Shown here: piece by piece, positions 33,901-43,858 of the stretch
How the letters are laid out: the number at the start of each line of letters is the position of its first letter
Numbering within the stretch: position 1 is the stretch's first letter
DNA from: Haematobia irritans
Taxonomy: Eukaryota > Arthropoda > Insecta > Diptera > Muscidae
Assembly (NCBI RefSeq): GCF_050003625.1
Contig: NC_134398.1
Span: 89,045,832 to 89,109,831, forward strand
Direction of reading: 5' to 3'
Length of the DNA stretch: 64,000 bases
The notes under the pieces: generated by a model
What the model was told of the DNA's origin: nothing
Seen by the model: the letters and a program-made list of their open reading frames with translations, nothing else
Database searches by the model: none
Made by a program: the position numbers and the translations under genes

Positions 33901-35112
33901 ATGCAGCGAAATTCAAAGTCATCCACTGGGTTGCTAACTTCAGGGCCCAGTGGACGGGTAACGACTGAAGTTATAAATTTGGGCATCGACCAAGAGTCAG
34001 GCCCAATTAGTCGACCTGTAGACGGGTCGACTGGCGGTGACACTTTGGCAAGTCGAACCTTTTCTAAGGTGACGACATCAAAAGGAGGCAATCCCTCTCG
34101 AAAGAGATTCAAGGAACGAAGAAATGCTTTGTTTATCCTAAAGAAATTAGGATCAGTCGACCCAAGCACGTTGTCGGCTAAGCAAAGCGATTCCTTAAAA
34201 TGGGCTCAAGGAGTTCTTGAAGCTGGAAAAAGGGAACGATCACCGGATGAGCTGCCATCCTATAAACGGGATCAAAGATCGTTTGCCTCAGTTGCAAAAG
34301 ACAGCCTTGTGATGGCTATTATTAATAAAGGAACATTGGACGGTACGATTCCAAGGCAAAAATGGGGGAAATTGTCTGGTGTCTACTCAGAGGTGCGAAA
34401 AAAGTTTCCCGGACCAAGTCCTCGACGGCAAGATGCTGGATGGTATCAAGGACGATATAAGTTAATAGCTTTTGCAGACCAGAGGTCTATGGATTGCTTT
34501 AAAGCTGCATTGATGCTAATTGGTGAAGTTTGGGAAGGAGCCGCTTTGGAGTTAGTCGATAAAAAAGACATACCGGCTAAACCTAGAGCACATGCATGGA
34601 TACCGGCAAACCCTCCTGATCCTGAGTCAATACTAGAGAGACTAAAAGAATGTAACCCAGATCTTCCAACCGCCGATTGGAAGGTTGGTCATTTGGATGA
34701 GGTGGATGGACCAAGACGACATGCGGTGTTTATATTAAACATGGAGTCGCTGCCACATCTAGCCCAGACCCAAGGACGCGTAAGTTATGGCTTTCATGAT
34801 ATCCATATGAAGGTATACAAAAGCGATCAGCCAAAGGATACCGAAACGGACAAGCCTCCGGTAGAGTCAGCAGTGAAAAAATCTCCTAGCGAAGCCGAAG
34901 GAGACATAAAACCTGCAGACTATGGCGAAAATCATATGCGGGAAGTTTCTACAGGCTCAAGCCTCACCAAAACTGAACCGCGGATTGTTGCGAGAGTCAC
35001 CGAGATCTGTGAAGAGGAAGCCCTTGATGACTCAATTGAAGCGGCTGATGTGACGGTGGTTGAAAATTTGGATGGTTCTACGGTTCCTCCAGATAAATCT
35101 TCACCATTGTAA
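33901..35112 (+). CDS. LINE copy C ORF1 protein (gag-like), 403 aa
   Basis: Starts at the first ATG after the 106-bp leader (MQRNSKSSTG). It has a basic N-terminal part with a nuclear-localisation-like run (NPSRKRFKERR, residues ~63-73), a central folded region (FASVAKDSLVMAIINKGTLD ... GWYQGRYKLIAFADQRSMDC ... RAHAWIPANPPDPES) and an acidic C-terminus (ALDDSIEAADVTVVENLDG). No CCHC knuckle, coiled coil or RRM is obvious. The central part looks like the insect DUF4780 domain as I recall it. The expected role is RNA binding in the retrotransposition particle. The stop overlaps ORF2 by 41 nt. Confidence 0.85.
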   Translation: MQRNSKSSTGLLTSGPSGRVTTEVINLGIDQESGPISRPVDGSTGGDTLASRTFSKVTTSKGGNPSRKRFKERRNALFILKKLGSVDPSTLSAKQSDSLKWAQGVLEAGKRERSPDELPSYKRDQRSFASVAKDSLVMAIINKGTLDGTIPRQKWGKLSGVYSEVRKKFPGPSPRRQDAGWYQGRYKLIAFADQRSMDCFKAALMLIGEVWEGAALELVDKKDIPAKPRAHAWIPANPPDPESILERLKECNPDLPTADWKVGHLDEVDGPRRHAVFILNMESLPHLAQTQGRVSYGFHDIHMKVYKSDQPKDTETDKPPVESAVKKSPSEAEGDIKPADYGENHMREVSTGSSLTKTEPRIVARVTEICEEEALDDSIEAADVTVVENLDGSTVPPDKSSPL

Positions 35113-38100
35113 GGCCGCTTGTGCTGCCTTAAAAGTTCTCCTGATGAAAGGAGACATAGATATAGTTCTTATTCAAGAACCATACATATATAAGAACAAG
35201 ATCTGTGAATTAAGCACTCCGGGTTTCAAACTTTTGCATAATACCGGTACCGATATAAATCGAGCATGTATAATTGCTAAAAACGAACTAAACTTGTTTC
35301 TGCTTCCTTCATTGAGCAATGCAGACACTGTCGTAGCCAGTCTAGAGATATCCACATGCAAATATTGGGTATCTTCGGTCTACATGGGACATGATAGGGA
35401 GATGCCACCCTGTGCCGTTAAGACCTTAGTTGAGGAGTCACTAAAAACAAAGACAAAACTCATTATGGGATGCGATGCAAATGCACATCATAGTATTTGG
35501 GGAAGTAGTGATACTAATGCAAGGGGAGAGTCGCTAATAGAGTTTATTTTGCGTACTAACCTGGTAGTTTGCAATAAGGGAGATGCACCAACCTTCGTCA
35601 CCAGGAACAGACAAGAGGTTTTGGACGTAACGTTGACCTCTCCGGAACTGAATGATAAGATATCTGAGTGGCAAGTTTTGAGGGAACATAGCTTCTCAGA
35701 TCATCGCTACATCAGTTTCAGATTGGCTGTTCGTACTTCAAAGACCATATTTCCGCCAAATGTTAGGAAAGCTGATTGGAATAGGTATAGGGAATCGTTC
35801 AATTCGATGATACCGGAAATGCCGGAGACAAATATGAGCACTGTGCAAGATATCGAACACGCAGTGGAGCGGATTACTAAGGCCTTCAACATTTCACTGA
35901 AAGCTGCTTGCCCTAGAGGAATGCCAAGGGGAAAAAATCGGCCGCCATGGTGGACTACGGAGTTAAGTAATATGAGGAAATCCTGCAGGAAGCTCTTTAA
36001 CAAAGCAAAGTCCACAAGAGCTCCGGAGGATTGGGACACTTACAAGATGAATCTGAGAGAATATAAACGAGAACTGAGAAGGTCTCAACAAAACTCTTGG
36101 GATGATTACTGTAGCAGTATTGAGAATACGTCAGAGGCTTCCAGACTACGGAAGGTACTAGCATCCACTAACACCGCTCCAGGTTTCATTAAAACATCGG
36201 AGGGAAATTGGACAACGTCCAGTGAGGAGACGTTGGAGGTACTTTTGGACACACACTTCCCTGGAAATCAGACGGTTGAACCATGTTCCGGCGGTGTAAC
36301 AGAGGCTCAGCGATCATTTCCTATCGAGGAAATTGTGTCGGAATCTAGAATAAAATGGGCTTTAAATAGCTTTGGACCATTCAAATCCCCCGGACCTGAT
36401 GGAATTACTCCGGCGGAGTTACAGGCAGTGGCTGAAAGAGTTATCCCCTGGTTGACGGTGATATATAAACGATGTGTAAACTTAGCATATATTCCAGAAA
36501 AGTGGAGGGAAACAAAAGTCGTCTTCATACCGAAAGCAGGAAAAGCCTCTCACTCGAGTGCGAAGGATTTCCGACCAATCAGCTTATCCTCATTCCTACT
36601 TAAGACCCTGGAGAGGATGATAGACATGTATCTTAGAACTAGCGTGGATTCAAGTTTGCTCTCGAAACGACAGCATGCATACTCGAAGGGCAGGTCTACT
36701 GAGACCGCATTGCATGAACTAGTCAGCTTTATTGAAAGCTCACTATCTTGCAAAGAATACACAATCGTGGCGTTTCTAGACATCGAAGGGGCGTTCAATA
36801 ATGTCCATCCGAGCTCGATATTAAATGGACTGACAACTCTGAATGTTGATCCAGGTATACTTAGGCTGTTAGACGAACTTCTAATAAAAAGACGTATTTC
36901 AGCCACACTAGGGCAAGCAAACATACAAAGGTATGTGAACAGAGGCACTCCCCAAGGAGGAGTTCTATCACCTCTTCTTTGGAATGTTGCTATAAACAAC
37001 CTTCTGGTTTCCCTAGAAAAAGAAAGGATAAAAGTGGTGGCATACGCAGATGATGTGGCGCTAGCAGTCAGGGGAAAATTCCCATCCACAATCAGAGATA
37101 TTATACAGAGAGCTCTCCGGATGACTGAGAAATGGGCGAAAGATAATGGTCTTGGTGTAAATCCAGCAAAGACAGAACTAGTCATGTACTGCAAAGATCG
37201 TAAAACTCCCACGGTTAGGCCCATTTCCTTAGGGGGTACTGAAATTCCCTTTGGTGAGTGTGCAAAATACCTTGGCGTTATTTTGGACAGGAAGCTGAAT
37301 TTTAGGCTTAATATTGAAGAGAGGGCGAGAAAAGCCACGGTAGCTTTGTACTCGTGCAAAAAGGCAATAGGGAAAAAGTGGGGACTAAAACCAAAAATTG
37401 TGCATTGGCTATACACTGCAGTAGTTAGACCTATAATGCTATATGGTGTTGTAGTCTGGTGGCCGGCACTTCAGAAACCGACTTGTTTAGATAAAGTTCA
37501 GCGTATGGCGAGCTTATGTATCTCAGGCGCATTTATTAAGACAGGAACAGACTCCCTTAATGTCATGCTACATCTATTGCCTTTAGACATTTTGGCCAAA
37601 CAGTCAGCTGCAACAACGGCTGTGCGGTTGCGCGAGCTATCGCTGTGGTCGGAAAAAATGTACGGTCATAGTTCGGTCCTCAAAATAATGCCAGATGTGC
37701 CTAACGTAGTGGATTATACCCTGGCAAAACCACTTTTCGACAAAAAGTTTGAAACTCTAATTCCCAACAGTGAGGCGTGGTGTACACAGACCCCGGGGAA
37801 TAAAAGATATATAGATTTCTATACTGATGGCTCCAAATTGAATGGACAAGTGGGGTTCGGAGTATATTCTAAAGGTCTGGAAATTCGAATAGCGAAAAGA
37901 TTACCTAATCACTGTAGTGTTTTTCAGGCTGAAATATTAGCAATAAGAGAGGTGGCGAATTGGCTGAGAAGTAATGTTCCAACAAATATTGGCATTAATA
38001 TATACTCAGACAGTCAACCTGCAATAAAATCCTTGGACTCTGTGTTCCTCAACTCGAAAACGGCCATCGACTGCCGCAAATCTCTCAATGAGATGGCTGA

Positions 38101-38662
38101 GCAGTACAATATTCACCTAATATGGGTGCCTGGCCATAGGAACATACCGGGGAACTGCGAAGCGGATGAGTTGGCAAGGCTAGGGACTACCTTACATATT
38201 CCAGGGGAACTGGAATTTGTTGGTATGCCCCTAGCTACCTGCAAGCTCATGCTGCGTGAGAAGGCTGTTAGGATGGCAAATGTTCGATGGGAGAATTGCA
38301 AGGGTTGTAACGACACCAAGCAAATATGGCCCCATTTCAACTTAAACTGCACACTAGATATGCTAATGTTCTCGAGACGTCAGATATCACTCCTGATATC
38401 TGCTATAACGGGTCGCTGCCTGATAGGCGATTTTGCAAAAACTATTGGCGCGAAGTATAATGACTATTGTATGAGCTGTCATGATGCGGAGGAAAAAGAA
38501 TCAATTAAACACCTCTTGTGTGAGTGTCCTGCATTTTGTGTAAAGCGCAAGCAACTTTTAGGAGCATATAGCTTCAGATTACTGGCGGATCTGGAAAACG
38601 TTAACTTAAGCAGTCTGCTAATGTTTTTGGAACAATCTGGTTGGTTCAACAAAGAAAAATAA
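35072..38662 (+). CDS. LINE copy C ORF2: APE endonuclease, reverse transcriptase, RNase H
   Basis: I choose the ATG at 35072 (MVLRFLQINL); the open frame extends 12 nt further but starts there with TTG. 1196 aa. Endonuclease: N9 in QINLHH, E36 in IQEPY, D135 and N137 in GCDANAHH, and SDH at about 209-211. RT: GTPQGGVLSPLL near 625 and YADD at 658-661. RNase H (about 905-1040): DFYTDGSK, AEILAIRE, YSDSQPAIK and HRNIPGNCEADELA supply the acidic and His residues. A Cys/His cluster lies near the end (CMSCHDAEEKESIKHLLCEC). It would nick target DNA, prime reverse transcription there and degrade template RNA. No missing catalytic residue or frameshift is seen. Confidence 0.92.
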   Translation: MVLRFLQINLHHCKAACAALKVLLMKGDIDIVLIQEPYIYKNKICELSTPGFKLLHNTGTDINRACIIAKNELNLFLLPSLSNADTVVASLEISTCKYWVSSVYMGHDREMPPCAVKTLVEESLKTKTKLIMGCDANAHHSIWGSSDTNARGESLIEFILRTNLVVCNKGDAPTFVTRNRQEVLDVTLTSPELNDKISEWQVLREHSFSDHRYISFRLAVRTSKTIFPPNVRKADWNRYRESFNSMIPEMPETNMSTVQDIEHAVERITKAFNISLKAACPRGMPRGKNRPPWWTTELSNMRKSCRKLFNKAKSTRAPEDWDTYKMNLREYKRELRRSQQNSWDDYCSSIENTSEASRLRKVLASTNTAPGFIKTSEGNWTTSSEETLEVLLDTHFPGNQTVEPCSGGVTEAQRSFPIEEIVSESRIKWALNSFGPFKSPGPDGITPAELQAVAERVIPWLTVIYKRCVNLAYIPEKWRETKVVFIPKAGKASHSSAKDFRPISLSSFLLKTLERMIDMYLRTSVDSSLLSKRQHAYSKGRSTETALHELVSFIESSLSCKEYTIVAFLDIEGAFNNVHPSSILNGLTTLNVDPGILRLLDELLIKRRISATLGQANIQRYVNRGTPQGGVLSPLLWNVAINNLLVSLEKERIKVVAYADDVALAVRGKFPSTIRDIIQRALRMTEKWAKDNGLGVNPAKTELVMYCKDRKTPTVRPISLGGTEIPFGECAKYLGVILDRKLNFRLNIEERARKATVALYSCKKAIGKKWGLKPKIVHWLYTAVVRPIMLYGVVVWWPALQKPTCLDKVQRMASLCISGAFIKTGTDSLNVMLHLLPLDILAKQSAATTAVRLRELSLWSEKMYGHSSVLKIMPDVPNVVDYTLAKPLFDKKFETLIPNSEAWCTQTPGNKRYIDFYTDGSKLNGQVGFGVYSKGLEIRIAKRLPNHCSVFQAEILAIREVANWLRSNVPTNIGINIYSDSQPAIKSLDSVFLNSKTAIDCRKSLNEMAEQYNIHLIWVPGHRNIPGNCEADELARLGTTLHIPGELEFVGMPLATCKLMLREKAVRMANVRWENCKGCNDTKQIWPHFNLNCTLDMLMFSRRQISLLISAITGRCLIGDFAKTIGAKYNDYCMSCHDAEEKESIKHLLCECPAFCVKRKQLLGAYSFRLLADLENVNLSSLLMFLEQSGWFNKEK

Positions 38663-38812
38663 TCAAGAAGGTTCAGCGGTTAAAACTAGAAGTGCCCATA
38701 TGTAATAGGTACTTTTAGTTAATGTGGTATCACAATGGACTGAATAGTCTAAGTGAGCCTGAATCTTAATCGGGCTGCCACTTTAACCTAACCTAACCTA
38801 ACCTTCACAATT

Positions 38813-39210
38813 TCCATACGTTTTATCGATGTCAAGTACAACAGCAAAGGACACCATATCAGCATTATCATCAATCTTTTCAATTGAGGGAATTCCAGAC
38901 AGCATCGTAAGTGACAACGGTCCTCAGTTTTCGTCGGCTGAATTCAAAAAGTTTTGTGCAACTCTTGGAACACAACATATTACAACAGCACCGTTTCATC
39001 CAGCCTCCAATGGGTTAGCTGAAAGATTTGTAAGAAGTTTCAAAACAGCTGTTCGTAAAAACATGAATGACAACATATCATCCAAACAAGCAGTATTCAA
39101 ATACTTATCAACTTATCGTTTTATGCCCAAAGAAGAAGGAAAGTCTCCTGCAGAACTAATGCGAGGCAGACCTGTCAAAACAAATTGGTCTCAATTATTG
39201 GAATCTACTA
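38813..39210 (+). pseudogene. gypsy integrase core, continuation after the LINE
   Basis: Resumes the integrase split at 33794. IVSDNGPQFSSAEFKKFC gives the second catalytic Asp, and HPASNGLAERFVRSFKTAV gives the catalytic Glu region. The frame runs to NWSQLLESTT and is cut by the fold-back element at 39211. The C-terminal part and the 3' LTR are absent. Confidence 0.85.
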
Positions 39211-39894
39211 CCCTGCCAGCATTTCAAAGTTCCATTTCAACCTCATCGTTACCACAGACTCGTAAATGTCACTTCAACCATCATGAAAAGGTACATCAAA
39301 AAGTACATGCAAGTAATTTGCCATCCCTACTGTTAAAAAAGCCAATTTTTTTGTGAAACGCCAAGCGCAACCAGCTTGTTATATTTTAATTAAATAAAAA
39401 CGAAAATAAAGTTCTGAAAAAATAGATTATACGCTTAAAATTGTGAAAGGTATATGGTGAACAATTTGGTGATTTTCCAAATGGAATAAAGTGATTGTTT
39501 TTCAGATATTTTACAGACACGCTGCCTCCATGGAATAAAAACACAGGTTGATAGACGCAGCAACATGTAACTCGCTACTTGTAACTCAACATCATCATTA
39601 ATGCCAAAAATTATGTTAAATGTAATGTGATAGTGGTATAAATGTTATATTTTTAAGAATTTGTAAATGTTTAATCAAATTAATAAATATCTAAACAAAC
39701 GTGTTTTACTCGACCACAATGATTCTTTTACAACTATCTTAAAATGCACTTTTTCTGATTGTTTGGAGGGTCCCTTATTGGCGTCGTTCTAAATTGATCT
39801 ATAAAGGCACCTAATAATTGCACTCATGCGAAACATTTTTGTAGTAACTTGGCGTGGTACAACTTCTCAATAGTGACGGCGCTTTTCCGACGAG
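39211..39894 (+). mobile_element. CCCTGCCAGC fold-back element, 3'-truncated
   Basis: Begins CCCTGCCAGCATTTCAAAG at the end of the gypsy remnant and follows the full element up to CTTTTCCGACGAG, where it stops and a perfect palindrome begins. Confidence 0.75.
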
Positions 39895-39930
39895 TCCAAA
39901 TAATTACCGCGCTCGCGGTAATTATTTGGA
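39895..39930. repeat. Perfect 36-bp palindrome (17-bp arms, 2-nt spacer)
   Basis: The arm TCCAAATAATTACCGCG is followed by CT and then its exact complement. It lies at the broken end of the fold-back element, and no other copy occurs in the window. Confidence 0.9.
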
Positions 39931-40772
39931 CATAGGTTGTATATATGTGAATTTCGAGTAAATGTGAATTTATAGTTTCCATGGTAAAGGTAGGTACTAT
40001 GTTCGGTTTCCGCAGCGAAATCCCATACAAAACCAAAAATGCGAAAAACTACCGAAATATTTTTTCATTTGAGGTACTTTGTTTTTGTTTCGAGTAGAAA
40101 AACTGACGTAAAGCGCACAGTCCCTAATTAGATCGTGTTTAATCCTTCCATATGTTGAGATTAGTTAGTTTCAAAACATGGCGCCATTTGCAATGTGAAT
40201 TAAGTAATAATTTATTTATTCAAATGATTTGTGTGAAATTACAATACAAATGTGGTCCCATCTAGCGGCTCCCTACTACATGATAGAATAGAAATAATGT
40301 ACATAACATGAAATTTATAGAAAAGTGTTAACAAAATAAAGTTCTATTTAGTGAATTTCATTTTACAATCGTTTCTTTTTACTGGGTATAGGGATAATAA
40401 ACACAAATGCTGGCCGTGCATCGTAATTATAAAGAAGGCAGTGCGATTGATGTTGCAGTACTATGGTAGCTACGAATGGAATCACAAGAATAAATTGCTA
40501 TGTTCCAAAAATAAAATGCAAAAATTAATTATGCATATATCTTGCATTTTATCGATTCAAAACACTGGTTGAATTTTATAACGTGACTGAAATAGTTATA
40601 AAATTATACATTGGGAGAGTATAACAAGAAACATTCTTCAGTAAACCAGCCACTTTGCATCTCAATGTATTAATTTCAGTCAACGAAGAGATCCTGGTAT
40701 AGAACACTAACATCCCTTTGTGGCGAATTATCTTGCGAAATATAAGTCGGGAACAGTGACTTTTGCTTAGGA

Positions 40773-41557
40773 CCCTGCCAGCATTTAAAAGTTCCATTTC
40801 ATCCTCATCGCTACCACAGACTCGTAAGTGACACTGCAACAATCGCCAACTGTGATAGTATTTTGACATCACTATTCGCATGAAAGTATTTTGCCATCAC
40901 TATGGTTACAAGAGCCATTTTATATTTTGTGAAACACCAAGCACAACTAGCTTCTTATAATTTATTTAAATAAAAACTATAATGAAGTGCTGAAAACATA
41001 GTTATTTCGCTTAAAATTGTGAAAGGTATATTAGTGAACAATTTTTGATTTTCCAAATGGAATAAAGTGATAGTTTTTCAAATATTTTTCCAGACCGCTG
41101 CCTCCATTGGGAATAAAAGCACTGGCTGATAGACGCTACAACATGTAACTTGCAACTTGTAACTCAACATCAATCTTTTATTAATGCATAAAAATATGTT
41201 AAATGTGATGTGATAGTCATATAAATGTTATATTTATGAGAATTTATAAATGTTTAATAAAATTAATAAACATCTAAACAATCGTGTTTTACTTGACCAC
41301 AATGATTCTTTTACAACTATCTTAAAATGCACTATGTCTGATTGTTTGAAGGGGCTCGTATTGGCGTCCTTCTAAATGTATCCAGAAGGGCACCTAATAA
41401 TTGCACTCATGCGATCCTTTTTTGTAGTAACTTGGCGTGGTACAACTTCTCAATAGTGACGGCGCTTTTCCGAGGAGTTTTGGATATCGTATACGACTGT
41501 TTTCGACGTAGTGGGGATTCTCAGAAGCGCCCCCAAATTCAAAAAATGTTGGCAGGG
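40773..41557 (+). mobile_element. CCCTGCCAGC fold-back element, full copy, 785 bp
   Basis: CCCTGCCAGCATTT ... ATGTTGGCAGGG, with GA on each side. The undisturbed site is readable in the sister copy near 59176-59190 (CTTAGGAACTACCC on the reverse strand). Non-coding. Superfamily unresolved: the three clean copies show 2-bp flank duplications GA, TA and AT. Confidence 0.85.
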
Positions 41558-41899
41558 GAACTACCCTTGAACGTGAGTTATAGGCTTATGTTTATTGAAC
41601 AAAAAGTTTCACTTTGACTATAGCTATTGTATGGTGTACGTGTTTTAACTGGTCACCCCATGATGTTGTTCCCCCCGAGGTAACAACATTGGCAAATGAA
41701 ATGGCGTTATTATCCTTTGTGGGAACCTTGGTGGTGTCCACTGGATTTGAAATTGCTAGTGAGGCGGCAACAGCATGGGCTTAAGTACACTCTTGTCCGC
41801 TGGTATTGCAATGCGATTGTGTAGATATTGTGGACACCAACGAATTAAGTTTGTTGATGAATGAGTCCAATGCTGCGCATGATGTAAAAGTTAGCATAA

Positions 41900-42330
41900 A
41901 GGCCGGTACTCTGTTCGGTTTTCGCGTTGAAACTCCATACAAAACCAAAAAATGCGAAAAATTTGCGAAATTTTTTCCATTTGTGATACTTTGTTTTTTC
42001 GTGTTGAAAAACTGACGTTTATAGCACGGCGCCATTTGCAATGTGAATTAAGAAATAATTTATTTATTAAAAACTATTTGTGCGGGTTTATAAATCAAAC
42101 ACGGACCATATTTTTGTTCCGAAACTATACAAAGGATCAAAGGAATAGCAGATCAATTGCCCAAGGAAAAATAAAATGTTATTTTGTAAAAACAAGCAAC
42201 ACCACCAACTTAATCCAATATCGCTCCCTGTAAAATAGCGCTCCAAGCTACCTAAAAAAACGCCGCTTTCTATGTGCAAAATAATGGTTTCCATAAAAAT
42301 TTTTCGCAAGAATGAACATAGTACCGGCCT
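41900..42330 (-). mobile_element. MITE1 copy d, TSD TAA
   Basis: AGGCCGGTACTCTGTTCGG ... CATAGTACCGGCCT, with TAA at 41897-41899 and 42331-42333. It occupies the same target TAA that MITE2 occupies in the sister element at 57683-58046. Confidence 0.92.
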
Positions 42331-42796
42331 TAACACCGGAATTATATGTTTGTTAGATGGGCGTTACAAATTGACGGTATCCATTTGGAAGAGCTGAAGA
42401 AGACGACAATGTACCACATGACGTTAAAGCTGTTGCCGAATGTGGTAAGACACCAAGAGTAGAGCGGCTGGCGTTTTATTCTTAACAATTATTAGTGTCC
42501 AGTGCTGTGTGAGGTTTGGTTGCAAAACAATTTAAAAACTGGTAGAAAAAAAAACTTTTCAAAACAATTATTATGAATGCGTGTGTGTAAACAATCTAAT
42601 CAGCTGCTGCGTATACATATGTAATAATTTTATGACGTTTGGCGATGTTGTCAATTAAATTTCGGAGAAATAAAAGCGAAATATTTCCAAAATGGCTGCT
42701 TTCTTCCTTCGAAATCTATTGTCAACACTCTCATTTTTCAACGCGAAAGAATGATTTAGGGACTTTTTTCGTGCCAATAAACATAGTACCTACCTT

Positions 42797-43694
42797 AGGG
42801 CCGGTACTCTGTTTGTTGGTGCGAAAGAAGTTCCACTCAATCATTGTTTCGCGTTGAAAAATGATAGTGTTGACAATATATTTTGAAGGAAAAAAATAGC
42901 CATTTTTGAACTTTTTCGCGTTTATTTCATCGAAATGTATTGACAACATAGCAAAATGTCACGAAATGATTACATATACATAGGCAACTAGTGGCTCGAC
43001 TTACACACACACACACGCATACATAATAATTAAATTGAAAAAGAAGAAGCAGAAGTTATTTTACAAATAACTTTGGATTTAAAAAATCTAATTTTACAAT
43101 GCTGCATTTTATTTTTTGGAACATAGTAATTAATTCTTGTGATTCCATTCATTGCTACCCCGCTACTAAACATGTTGGTTGAAGTGCTAATGCTTGTTTT
43201 GCAACATCAGTTGCTGTGCTCCTTTTGTAAACATTTTGTTTTGTGTTTATTATCCCGATGCCCATTACAAATGAAACGATTGTAAAATATAATTCACCAA
43301 ATAAAGCTTTTATTTTGTTAATATTTATGTTTAAATTTCATGTTTTATACATTATTTATGTTCTACAATATAGTAGCGAGCGGCTAGATGTTGGTCGCTA
43401 GTTTATTACGGAAATACAACTTCATGTTATACTTTGTTTTATCAATCGATCAGATTACATTTTTAAATAATAAACCGATCCACTTTTGCATTCTAAATTC
43501 ACAAAAATCAGTTTAATAAATAAATTATTTCTTAATACACATTGCAAATGGCGCCATGTTATGAAAATACTGACTGATCGATTTACGTCAGTTTTTCAAC
43601 TCGAAAAAAACAAAGTATCACAAATGGAAAACATTTCGCTAGTTTTTGGTTTTGTATGGAGTTTCAACGCGAAAACCGAACAGAGTACCGGCCT
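42797..43694 (+). mobile_element. AGGGCCGGTACTCTGTTTG element, ~0.9 kb
   Basis: Begins directly after the preceding element with AGGGCCGGTACTCTGTTTG and ends AACAGAGTACCGGCCT. It carries the 'tttttcaacgcgaaa..atgatagtgttgacaatat' block shared with the target of the LTR element at 45.5/57.0 kb, and the 'aatggcgccatg' block shared with MITE1. Non-coding; contains a short (CA)n run near 43004-43014. Confidence 0.75.
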
Positions 43695-43710
43695 GTAACT
43701 GTCAAACTAA

Positions 43711-43858
43711 AACATCTCAACCCGGTGAAATGTTTTGGAAAAACGAATGAGGAAAACGGTCGGTGGGAACATAGCCTAACATATCTCAACCCGGTGTGAA
43801 CGGTGAAATGTTTTGGAAAAACGAATGAGGAAAACGAGTCGGTGGGAACATAGCATAA
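43711..43858. repeat. Two-unit tandem duplication, ~70-80 bp units
   Basis: Unit 1 (about 43711-43779) and unit 2 (about 43780-43858) share 'atctcaacccggtg..gaaatgttttggaaaaacga' and the following ~30 bp. Unit 2 has a 10-bp insertion (tgaacggtga). No other copy occurs in the window. Confidence 0.8.

Larger units (their letters stand above)
33795..38803 (+). mobile_element. LINE copy C, full-length, both ORFs open, 9-bp TSD
   Basis: Bounded by TTCACAATT on both sides (33786-33794 and 38804-38812). 5009 bp: a 106-bp 5' UTR, ORF1, overlapping ORF2, and a ~140-bp 3' UTR ending in a CCTAA-type repeat tail (about 38783-38803). Gene order endonuclease-RT-RNase H, with ORF1 lacking zinc knuckles, fits an I/LOA-type LINE rather than Jockey; the clade name is inference. 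It splits the gypsy integrase and appears to be the least damaged element in the window. Confidence 0.93.
28532..39210 (+). mobile_element. Ty3/gypsy-type retrotransposon, 3'-truncated, with nested insertions
   Basis: A short 5' LTR is followed by gag with two zinc knuckles, protease (DSGAS), RT (YIDD), RNase H and integrase. Insertions: a Tc1-like element at 29929-31325, MITE1 at 32032-32463 and a LINE at 33795-38803. The coding part stops at 39210, where a CCCTGCCAGC element begins. No 3' LTR is found, and no continuation of the left-flank MITE is present at the right end, so the 3' end was deleted. The clade within Ty3/gypsy is not assigned. Confidence 0.9.
39988..42795 (+). mobile_element. 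2.8-kb TIR element (AGGTAGGTACTATGTT), copy 1
   Basis: Ends AGGTAGGTACTATGTTC and AACATAGTACCTACCT, with TAA before and TA(G) after. It is homologous, inverted, to 57231-60046, which has clean TAA duplications. Inside are a fold-back element (40773-41557) and MITE1 (41900-42330); without them it is about 1.6 kb. Segments around 41640-41890 and 42340-42490 give short non-repetitive frames that I cannot identify. Terminal similarity to MITE1 suggests one related TIR group. Confidence 0.82.

Noticed and set aside
36550..37416. A 288-codon minus-strand open frame within LINE copy C, with shorter relatives at 707-1171 and 17231-17680
   Set aside because: Antisense shadow of the RT coding sequence; it recurs only where the LINE recurs and has no protein logic of its own.
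41952..42233. A ~93-codon frame (MRKICEIFSICDTLFFRVEK...) found in several MITE1 copies
   Set aside because: Near-identical copies of a non-coding MITE give the same chance frame; other MITE1 copies lack it or have it broken, and it has no known motif.
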